Source of the DNA: Enterococcus_D entomosocium
GTDB taxonomy: Bacteria > Bacillota > Bacilli > Lactobacillales > Enterococcaceae
Strand: one strand, 5' to 3'
Assembly: GCF_030441895.1 (NCBI RefSeq)
Contig: NZ_JARJAS010000024.1
Length of the DNA stretch: 58,179 nt
The notes beneath the pieces were generated by a model, which made no database searches, was not told the DNA's origin, and was given only the letters and a program-made list of their open reading frames with translations. A program made the translations under genes and the position numbers. Below, one piece after another: positions 52,705 to 58,179 of the stretch (position 1 is the stretch's first letter; every line of letters starts with the position of its first letter).

Positions 52705-53274
52705 ATGGATAAGAAAGAAGAATATTTAAAAAAATTCCAACGACAACAGAACCTCAATGATTTTGGATTTAACGAAGAAATTGCGGAAATAGGGAAAGAC
52801 ATTGTAATTCTTTTGAAAAAAAGAGACCTAACGTATGAGGAAGCATACGCAAGTCTCCAGTTCGCTTACAACGACTTGAAATATAAATCAAATTTTATTT
52901 CGATAAACGAGGAAGATGGAGAGTCTTTAGTCAGCAAAAATGAAAAACCTAATGATGAAGAAAAGGTTATCGCAGATGTGTTTAAGAGCATTGATAAAAC
53001 AGATGCGATCGGCTCGATCGATTTTGATCCATCGAAAGTCGCAGGAATTTTAAAAGGAAATGAAAGTAAAGAAAAGGTTGAAATCACATTAAATTCGCAA
53101 GTCGATACATTCGAAAAAGCAAAAGAACTCCTAGCCGACCTAGAAGTTCTAAATAAAAAATACGATGTTGTAGCAACTGTTACTGTTTGTCCTCAACTAA
53201 ACCATGGGGTACTTGGTGATAAGGAACAACCAAAATTTGTTGGTGGTTTGACAATTGCTGGCAAACCTGTCTAA
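52705..53274 (+). CDS. Two-part phage protein, unknown
   Basis: 189 residues. Residues about 1-70 are a helical domain (KKEEYLKKFQRQQNLNDFGF..., RDLTYEEAYASLQFAYNDLK). After a linker, residues about 92-165 form a domain homologous to the whole product of 52252-52500. So it looks like a fusion of a small helical module with a duplicated neighbour. The ATG directly follows the stop of the 46-residue gene. Confidence 0.65.
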   Translation: MDKKEEYLKKFQRQQNLNDFGFNEEIAEIGKDIVILLKKRDLTYEEAYASLQFAYNDLKYKSNFISINEEDGESLVSKNEKPNDEEKVIADVFKSIDKTDAIGSIDFDPSKVAGILKGNESKEKVEITLNSQVDTFEKAKELLADLEVLNKKYDVVATVTVCPQLNHGVLGDKEQPKFVGGLTIAGKPV

Positions 53275-53480
53275 AAGTCTTTGTTGATTTCTTTGAGTAT
53301 CAACCCATATAACTTTTGATACTCGATATAGGGGTCAAACTCGATATCTACCGTAATATCATTTCCTCGTCTTGACTCGTTTTTCGCAAGGCTTAGCAAT
53401 TTAGTTTTTTCTTGATCGTACATTATTTCTAATGAAGCGATTGCTAAATCATGAGCACGTTGTTCATTCGTTAAAGACAT
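53271..53480 (-). CDS. Small opposite-strand phage protein
   Basis: 69 residues, MSLTNEQRAHDLAIASLEIMY..., acidic and helical. GGAGGTGA lies 6-7 nt before the ATG, and TATAAT is on this strand at about 53536-53531, so it has its own transcription unit. Its stop overlaps that of the gene at 52705-53274. Not recognised. Confidence 0.65.
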   Translation of the reverse strand: MSLTNEQRAHDLAIASLEIMYDQEKTKLLSLAKNESRRGNDITVDIEFDPYIEYQKLYGLILKEINKDF

Positions 53481-53530
53481 ATGTTTCACCTCCTCATCAA
53501 TTATTTCAGCCGACCACTGACTGATAAGGA

Positions 53531-53549
53531 AATTATACAACAGAAAGGA
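53531..53549. repeat. Intergenic linker repeat, copy 3 (diverged)
   Basis: AATTATACAACAGAAAGGAG, preceded by CTGATAAG as in copy 2. The minus strand reads TATAAT toward the gene at 53271-53480; the plus end is the ribosome site of 53552. Confidence 0.5.
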
Positions 53550-53551
53550 GA

Positions 53552-54463
53552 ATGGCATTGAATGAAGTTTCAACAAAATTTGACTATTCAATAGTAGATG
53601 ATACCACTGCTCAATTCTTAAAACTAAAAGAACAAGAGCTACAGTCAATCGTTCTAAACAGTTCAATTCAATTAGGCGAGAAATTAATTGAAGCACAAGA
53701 AAAACTCGCTAGTTTCAAAACAGGCACCTTCGAGAAATGGTTCAATTCGATTGGATTGAAAAAACAAACTGTTTATAACTACATCAATCAAGCTAAATTC
53801 GTCCATCAGATGGACGAATACAAACAAATCGAAATGTTTCAAGAACTACCAACCACACTCAAAACAGAAATATCTAAACCATCAGCTAAGCCAGAAGCGA
53901 TAGAAATGGTGCTCTCAGGTGATATAAAAACCACCAAAGAGTATAGAGAACTTGAGAAACAGCTAAAAGCTAAGGATGAGCAAATCAAACTACAAGCACA
54001 GATGATTGATGATCTGAATGAACAAGAAGCGGAAGTAGTTGAAAAAGAAGTCATTGTCGAAAAGGTTCCAGACGACTATCAGCAGCTTAAGCAATCTACA
54101 AAGATCGTTGATGAAATAACCAGAGAAAACCAAGCGCTTAAAGCTGAACAGGAAGCTTTGAAACAACGGGTAGCGGATTCCGAAAAAGCATTGCAAGAAA
54201 AGGCGAAGGTTGAAAACGATGAACTAGAACAAGCGCAACTAAAACGGTTAAAACGTGATGCTGATATAAGCGTTCACAAACTTATTATCAACATGAATCA
54301 ATTTGTTAAAGAACAAGCGGTAACGGTATACGATTCGCAAGCTATTGCTGGAGCGAACGATGAAACAAAGCAAAAACTCACGGATTCAATTTCCAGAGTT
54401 GAAAAATTATTAAAACAAATCAAACAAGAAATCGGAGGAGAAGTAGCATGGGTAATCAATTAA
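53552..54463 (+). CDS. DUF3102 domain phage protein
   Basis: 303 residues. The N-terminal part (about 20-110; LGEKLIEAQEKLASFKTGTFEKWFNSIGLKKQTVYNYI) is the DUF3102 domain common in phage and plasmid early regions. Residues about 125-240 are a long coiled coil, and a short helical end follows. Probably DNA-associated. GAAAGGAG lies 3-4 nt before the ATG. It overlaps the next gene by 16 nt. Confidence 0.8.
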   Translation: MALNEVSTKFDYSIVDDTTAQFLKLKEQELQSIVLNSSIQLGEKLIEAQEKLASFKTGTFEKWFNSIGLKKQTVYNYINQAKFVHQMDEYKQIEMFQELPTTLKTEISKPSAKPEAIEMVLSGDIKTTKEYRELEKQLKAKDEQIKLQAQMIDDLNEQEAEVVEKEVIVEKVPDDYQQLKQSTKIVDEITRENQALKAEQEALKQRVADSEKALQEKAKVENDELEQAQLKRLKRDADISVHKLIINMNQFVKEQAVTVYDSQAIAGANDETKQKLTDSISRVEKLLKQIKQEIGGEVAWVIN

Positions 54464-54963
54464 CCAAAAACAATACGATCGCATTAATCCACACATTGGA
54501 AACACAAGGCAAACAAAGTGAAGCGCTGGTAAGTTTGTTGCGTGAAATGGGAAATGTCAAAGAAGAAATGATTGAGTTGAAAGATGAAGTAAAAGAGCAC
54601 GTCAGCGAAAGCCGCTCGTTATATGAAAAAATGTCTGAGCAAGTCACTATCACCTATGAAGAGCAAAAGGAATTACGCTCAATCGTCAGCAAGCTTGCCA
54701 TTAACCTAACCGAAGAACACCAAAAGCGCCAAGGTAAAACATACAGCGGCAATCTATTTAAAGCTTGGAAAGGTATGTTTATGAGCCGTGTTCATTCCAA
54801 GTTAAAGAAACGTATGAATGTTGTCCGTTATACGTCAATTAAGCGAGTAGATTTCGAAGAAGCTTTAGCCTACTTGAATGTATTGACTTACGATCACTTT
54901 AGTTTAATGGATCTTCAACCAACACCTGCAGTATTGAACGTTTTGGAATTGGAGGAGAAATAA
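54448..54963 (+). CDS. ORF6C-like phage protein
   Basis: 171 residues: coiled-coil N-terminal half (about 15-90) and a C-terminal domain (KRQGKTYSGNLFKAWKGMF, YTSIKRVDFEEALAYL) resembling the ORF6C domain found at the end of phage antirepressors. The N-terminal ORF6N/Rha part is absent. It overlaps its neighbours on both sides, so it belongs to the same operon as the DUF3102 gene. Confidence 0.65.
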   Translation: MGNQLTKNNTIALIHTLETQGKQSEALVSLLREMGNVKEEMIELKDEVKEHVSESRSLYEKMSEQVTITYEEQKELRSIVSKLAINLTEEHQKRQGKTYSGNLFKAWKGMFMSRVHSKLKKRMNVVRYTSIKRVDFEEALAYLNVLTYDHFSLMDLQPTPAVLNVLELEEK

Positions 54964-55139
54964 TGGAACACGAAAACGTAAAAGACGCTTTGAAAGCTGC
55001 TATCGAAATCGCAGAAGCAAAGGGAATAAAAGTTGATGGCAAACCAGCAACTGTTCATGACATTCAAAATTTGACGAAAGAACATCTTTATTTTATCGCA
55101 GACTTGCTTGGTTTGTCAGAAGTGTATCTAGGTAAATAG
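54963..55139 (+). CDS. Small phage protein, unknown
   Basis: 58 residues, MEHENVKDALKAAIEIAEAKG..., helical. GGAGGAG lies 6 nt before the ATG, which overlaps the stop of the previous gene. Function unknown. Confidence 0.6.
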   Translation: MEHENVKDALKAAIEIAEAKGIKVDGKPATVHDIQNLTKEHLYFIADLLGLSEVYLGK

Positions 55140-55142
55140 CCT

Positions 55143-55484
55143 ATGCCCTACACACTACAACAGGAACTATCCATCCACGACCTAGCAAAAGACAAAGTCA
55201 GAATGTTACACGACGAACTAAACGACAAGAAAAATCAAATGAGTGATCACCAACGTGCGCAATTGATTCATGAATTAAAAAGGTACCAGGAACTGCTTTA
55301 CACGAACCGATTAAATCGGCAGATAGAAATAACCCCTCACGGAAGGAGGGGCTTAATCTTATTACTATTTCACTTGTTTGGTTTGATAAGTATTTTGCAA
55401 AGAATCGAAACAACTAGCATAAGAGTTATGGGTGAGGTGACACCATTAATTACACCAGAAGCCATTGCAAAAATAGTTTGGTAA
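55143..55484 (+). CDS. Doubtful phage gene, 3' part probably replaced by a cassette
   Basis: 113 codons. The first 60 or so (MPYTLQQELSIHDLAKDKVRMLHDEL...) look like a genuine helical phage protein. From about 55330 the frame runs through the terminator and then the coding end of the opposite-strand gene at 55370-56068, so its last 40 residues are unlikely to be original. No good ribosome site. Probably a gene cut short by the insertion of that cassette. Confidence 0.4.
   Translation: MPYTLQQELSIHDLAKDKVRMLHDELNDKKNQMSDHQRAQLIHELKRYQELLYTNRLNRQIEITPHGRRGLILLLFHLFGLISILQRIETTSIRVMGEVTPLITPEAIAKIVW
55325..55351 (-). terminator. Terminator of the opposite-strand cassette gene
   Basis: On the minus strand CCCCTC and GAGGGG pair around a short loop, followed by TTATTT. 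It lies 20 nt behind the stop of the gene at 55370-56068. Confidence 0.6.
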
Positions 55485-56068
55485 ATAAAGCCAGAAAGTT
55501 CATTATAAAATGTCTGTTTATTTAGAAGCACATCTAAGAAAGAAGGGTCGATATCTTGATTTATAACTTTTTCTTCGTGTTCGGAATCTTGAGTTTTATT
55601 AGATACCAACTCACTTTTATCACTTATTTCTTGATTGTCCTTGAGCAACGTAGGGGACATCGAATTAAGATAATTTCGAATCTCATTGGATTCTTGAATG
55701 TTCTGATTGGCAATAAATTCCGACGCTAACAACAAACTTTCTTTTTCCTCTTTAGTAAAATCTTGTTTCTCTTTCAACTCAACTAATCTGGAGTCTAAGT
55801 TAGTAAGTTGAGTTTCGATTGGAACATCATTTTTGAGTTCAACGGGAGTAGTAATACCGCTATAAAATTTCTTTACATCTGGGATTAAAGAACGAATCTT
55901 TTCGTAATGCTCAGTTGCTAATTTCACATTTTCAGTAGCAGCATTCATTATCTTAACCTGTGGAGCAATCACTTCTTCAAATTGTCGGATTTGTTCTAAG
56001 GCAGGCTCAATAATTTTCTTTCGTTCTTCTAAGTAAGAATTAAATGTTTCGAGATTAAATCCATCCAC
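55370..56068 (-). CDS. Coiled-coil protein with C-terminal membrane hairpin (moron candidate)
   Basis: 232 residues from GTG 56068 (GGTGGTG about 6 nt upstream); TTG 56092 is an alternative. Residues about 5-75 and 90-155 are long charged helices; 190-232 hold one or two membrane segments (FIYQTIFAMASGVINGV, ITLMLVVSILCKIL) before a basic end. It has its own TATAAT (56097-56092) and terminator, and is read against the early operon. This layout is typical of a lysogenically expressed moron. The family is not recognised; an exclusion or host-modifying role is only a guess. Confidence 0.65.
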   Translation of the reverse strand: MDGFNLETFNSYLEERKKIIEPALEQIRQFEEVIAPQVKIMNAATENVKLATEHYEKIRSLIPDVKKFYSGITTPVELKNDVPIETQLTNLDSRLVELKEKQDFTKEEKESLLLASEFIANQNIQESNEIRNYLNSMSPTLLKDNQEISDKSELVSNKTQDSEHEEKVINQDIDPSFLDVLLNKQTFYNELSGFIYQTIFAMASGVINGVTSPITLMLVVSILCKILIKPNK

Positions 56069-56090
56069 ATTGACACCACCAGTTTTTAAC

Positions 56091-56108
56091 AATTATACCA
56101 AAGGAGGA
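56091..56108. repeat. Intergenic linker repeat, copy 4
   Basis: AATTATACCAAAGGAGGA. The minus strand reads TATAAT toward the coiled-coil cassette; the plus end is the ribosome site of the gene at 56114. Confidence 0.55.
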
Positions 56109-56113
56109 ACAGC

Positions 56114-56227
56114 ATGAAAATCACAATCACAATAGAAACAAACGGATCGATAATGCAGCATACCGTCTCAACAAAAGAAGAAGCACTCGCTTTGATCGAT
56201 CGATACTTCAAGGAGGAGTCATCATGA
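56114..56227 (+). CDS. Very small phage protein
   Basis: 37 residues, MKITITIETNGSIMQHTVST..., with AAAGGAGG about 6-7 nt before the ATG. Its stop overlaps the next start (ATGA). Function unknown. Confidence 0.55.
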   Translation: MKITITIETNGSIMQHTVSTKEEALALIDRYFKEESS

Positions 56228-56361
56228 ATAAAAAATGGTTAGCCAGTCTAAACAGAAATCACTTTTACAAAGCACGACAACTTCAAGCGATTTCATATTT
56301 GAGCATTGGTTTAAACGTTGTACTTTTGTTAACACTGATTTGGATCATGGGGGTTAAGTAG
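56224..56361 (+). CDS. Very small membrane protein
   Basis: 45 residues: basic N-terminus and one membrane helix (about 25-42; LSIGLNVVLLLTLIWIM). AAGGAGGAG lies before the ATG inside the previous gene. Function unknown. Confidence 0.55.
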   Translation: MNKKWLASLNRNHFYKARQLQAISYLSIGLNVVLLLTLIWIMGVK

Positions 56362-56362
56362 T

Positions 56363-56494
56363 ATGACCAGAGCTGAAGCGCTACGTATAGGCAAAGTCAT
56401 AGCTGATCGCTGGTACAAGCATAACAAGCCGTTGATTCAGTCAAGGAAAAATATCGAGAGGGTGAAAAAATGGCTAAGTACAGATGGCATGTGA
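56363..56494 (+). CDS. Very small basic phage protein
   Basis: 43 residues, MTRAEALRIGKVIADRWYKH..., basic. It starts 1 nt after the previous stop and overlaps the next gene by 25 nt. No clear ribosome site, so translation would rely on coupling. Confidence 0.45.
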   Translation: MTRAEALRIGKVIADRWYKHNKPLIQSRKNIERVKKWLSTDGM

Positions 56495-56727
56495 CAGTAA
56501 AAGGAAGAGATGATGTTGAGCTAGTCAGACATTATAAATGGGTGACGAAACTTTACTGGTTTATAGCGAGAAGTCATCGTTTTCTAGGCGATAAAGAGTT
56601 AACTATTTATCGGAACGGCAGACCTTATGTTGATATACATTACAACGATGTAATCGCAAGACTAAGCATGAACCATAAGGAAGGGGAAGAACGCAAGTAT
56701 TTGAAGACAATAAAAAAGACCGACTAG
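56470..56727 (+). CDS. Small phage protein, unknown
   Basis: 85 residues, MAKYRWHVTVKGRDDVELVRHY..., basic, alpha/beta by pattern. GAGAGGGTG lies 5-6 nt before the ATG. Not recognised. Confidence 0.6.
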   Translation: MAKYRWHVTVKGRDDVELVRHYKWVTKLYWFIARSHRFLGDKELTIYRNGRPYVDIHYNDVIARLSMNHKEGEERKYLKTIKKTD

Positions 56728-56800
56728 CCGGCAAGCTTTAGTCAGTCAGAAACCAAAAAATATTTACCTAAGTTTACCACAAATAAAGAGGAGTGGGAAG

Positions 56801-57136
56801 ATGTCAGATTATATCGCAACAGATTACGACAGACTGATGCAAGACGAAAGCAGCCATGTGTTTCCGAATATACACCAGTTTAAGAGTTTTGATGAATACA
56901 AGGAAGAACGCATCATGACAAGCTACAAACCTCGTGTAGTCAACGCTGACGATGAATTGTTTATCGTTTTTGTGAAGCCCAATCCAGGCACAATCATCTT
57001 TTCATTGGATGAGGCTTACCAAAAAACGAAACAATACCTAGTCCACGCTGAAGACATCTGCGAATTCATATTTGACGAAAAAGACAAGGATTTGGTTTGG
57101 ATCGCCGAACCAGTCTTAGGGAAGGATTTGATTTAA
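56801..57136 (+). CDS. Small acidic phage protein, unknown
   Basis: 111 residues, acidic (FIFDEKDKDLVWIAEP). AGAGGAGTG lies 6-7 nt before the ATG. Its stop overlaps the start of the annealing-protein gene by one base, so it belongs to the recombination module. Not recognised. Confidence 0.65.
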   Translation: MSDYIATDYDRLMQDESSHVFPNIHQFKSFDEYKEERIMTSYKPRVVNADDELFIVFVKPNPGTIIFSLDEAYQKTKQYLVHAEDICEFIFDEKDKDLVWIAEPVLGKDLI

Positions 57137-57831
57137 TGGCTAAAGAATTTACCGAAAAGCAAAACGAGATATTTAACTTCTTGTTTACTTTAGATGTCAA
57201 TAACCACGTTGAAAAGAAAAAAACAGGAAGTGTGCAACTCAGCTATCTTTCTTGGGCGTGGGCATGGTCAGAAGTTAAAAAGAAATTCCCAACAGCGGAG
57301 TACGAAATAGAGAAATTCGACAAAAGCCTTCCTTATGTTTTTGATCCCAACACCGGCTATATGGTTTTTACGAAAGTCACAATCGAAGGCCTTACACACG
57401 AAATGTGGTTGCCAGTGATGGACGGAGCTAATAAAGCGATGAAAGCTAGTCCATATACCTATGACACAAAGAAAGCCAAAGGGTTAAGAGTTGATGCAGC
57501 TACCATGTTTGACATTAACAAAACGATAATGCGTTGCCTAGTAAAGAACTTGGCAATGTTTGGATTAGGATTGTATATCTACGCTGGTGAAGATTTGCCT
57601 GAATCCCCATCAGCCAGTAAAGAGCAACTGGAAGAACTGAAATCGTTGTTTGAAGAAGCATCAAGCTTGCTGAAACGATCACCTAAAACATTTGAGAATC
57701 AAGCTTTGGCACATTTTAATTACTCTGGAAAATTTGAGGATATAAACGAATCATTTTATGAGTTGCTTAAAGAGTATACGCAAAACGGTATTGATCAAAT
57801 GAAAGCTGCTCAAGAAAACAAAGAGAAGTGA
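57136..57831 (+). CDS. Probable single-strand annealing protein (DUF1071/Sak-like)
   Basis: 231 residues. QLSYLSWAWAWSEVKKKFPTAEYEI, PNTGYMVFTKVTIEG and MRCLVKNLAMFGLGLYIYAGEDLP are hallmarks of the DUF1071 family, phage annealing proteins of the Sak/Erf/Rad52-like type. It would pair single strands during phage recombination. Placed before the HNHc nuclease, as in many Lactobacillales phages. Confidence 0.78.
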   Translation: MAKEFTEKQNEIFNFLFTLDVNNHVEKKKTGSVQLSYLSWAWAWSEVKKKFPTAEYEIEKFDKSLPYVFDPNTGYMVFTKVTIEGLTHEMWLPVMDGANKAMKASPYTYDTKKAKGLRVDAATMFDINKTIMRCLVKNLAMFGLGLYIYAGEDLPESPSASKEQLEELKSLFEEASSLLKRSPKTFENQALAHFNYSGKFEDINESFYELLKEYTQNGIDQMKAAQENKEK

Positions 57832-57836
57832 TGTAA

Positions 57837-58179
57837 ATGAACAATCTTTCGTATCTAGCAAAAATAACAAATGTTGATGGAGACAAAGTTACTTTGCAGC
57901 TCAAAGAGTCGCTAAACATCGAACGACTTAAAACAATCTTTGATGGATATGACGGCGAGAGACAAGCAGAAATATTCATCAAAGACCCACGAGGTTTCAC
58001 AGTCGAACAGAGACGCTTCACGTTCGCTTTAATGCAGGACATATACATTTATACTGGCGAACCATTAGAGAGCCTTAAAGACGTGTTCTATTGGCAATTT
58101 CGGTACTTCACAGGGAAGAACATCAGCTTGTCGAATCATTCGGAGAACACAGTCGATGAAGTCTCAACATTAGATGAAT
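57837..58179 (+). CDS. Putative HNHc nuclease, cut by the window edge
   Basis: At least 114 residues, open at the right edge. The visible part (KDPRGFTVEQRRFTFALMQDIYIYTGEPLESLKDVFY) matches the N-terminal region of phage putative HNHc nucleases. The Cys/His-rich nuclease centre would lie beyond the window. ATG 57837 follows the annealing-protein stop by 5 nt; GAAGTGATG before it is a weak ribosome site. Confidence 0.7.
   Translation, partial: MNNLSYLAKITNVDGDKVTLQLKESLNIERLKTIFDGYDGERQAEIFIKDPRGFTVEQRRFTFALMQDIYIYTGEPLESLKDVFYWQFRYFTGKNISLSNHSENTVDEVSTLDE

Larger units (their letters stand above)
47304..58179. mobile_element. Left part of an integrated temperate prophage
   Basis: Integrase, membrane protein and CI-like repressor read leftward, an operator region at 49975-50090, then Cro, Rha antirepressor and early genes rightward: the standard lysogeny layout of Lactobacillales siphoviruses. 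The left junction is probably between 47300 and 47349, between the hup terminator and the integrase end. The exact attachment core cannot be seen, because its partner lies beyond the right edge. Base composition is more AT-rich than the flanking chromosome. Confidence 0.92.

Noticed and set aside
55413..55484. Plus-strand coding of the last part of 55143-55484
   Set aside because: It overlaps the end of the opposite-strand gene, whose coding pattern is better, so the plus frame there is probably chance.
47304..58179. CRISPR array or restriction system in the prophage
   Set aside because: The repeats seen are a two-copy tandem repeat inside a gene and a four-copy gene linker; no spacer-repeat pattern and no methylase or restriction motif was found.

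Overview
The window is a chromosomal segment of a low-GC Gram-positive coccus, most likely an Enterococcus. Gene content points this way: a complete Ntp-type V-ATPase operon in the Enterococcus hirae order, the enterococcal fused mvaE next to a divergent mvaS, a second streptococcal-like tuf gene, and a SAG1386/EF1546-type LysM protein beside recQ and cmk. The E. casseliflavus/gallinarum/hirae side of the genus fits, but the species cannot be fixed from sequence reading alone.

Layout. 1-1329: tail of an rRNA operon (5S) with twelve tRNA genes and a terminator. 1474-5655: HIT-family protein, GH42 beta-galactosidase and an arginine deiminase with no arcB/arcC beside it. 5836-14638: ntpFIKECGABD, a Na+-type V-ATPase, with a terminator-like hairpin in its leader. 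14645-17730: an ABC importer of the ABC_sub_bind family behind a 317-nt leader. That leader encodes a 19-residue Phe/Tyr-rich peptide, a chain of mutually exclusive hairpins and a terminator. 17821-21745: divergent mvaS and mvaE (mevalonate pathway). 21745-25371: small unknown proteins, an aldo/keto reductase, a nucleoid-associated protein and a YxeA-like protein. 25473-30818: stand-alone tuf, a lysozyme-like protein, dnaG-rpoD. 30885-35566: zinc-ribbon membrane protein, azlCD, cvfB, fur. 35799-38749: xerD-scpA-scpB-rluB (chromosome segregation). 38776-39757: FMN riboswitch and ribU. 39755-47303: ferredoxin, ypbB-like, recQ, LysM protein, cmk, rpsA, der, hup.

From about 47304 to the right edge lies the left part of a temperate siphovirus-like prophage inserted just behind the hup terminator. 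It has an integrase, a small membrane protein, a CI-like repressor, a switch region with three palindromic operators, Cro, a Rha antirepressor and a run of small early genes, then a DUF3102 protein, an ORF6C-like protein, a probable single-strand annealing protein and a cut-off HNHc nuclease. Several single genes on the opposite strand (51870-52199, 53271-53480, 55370-56068) interrupt the early genes, and a conserved linker with a -10-like core recurs at their borders. This looks like moron-type cassettes. The right end of the prophage, with structural and lysis genes, is outside the window.

The most notable non-coding signals are the Phe/Tyr leader-peptide attenuator (17427-17730), the azlC promoter built into the arm of a terminator hairpin (33027-33088), hairpins in the leaders of the V-ATPase and dnaG operons, a seven-codon minicistron whose Arg codons form the mvaE Shine-Dalgarno, and paired Fur-box-like repeats before fur. 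All function calls are by recognition of families and motifs; no search was run.
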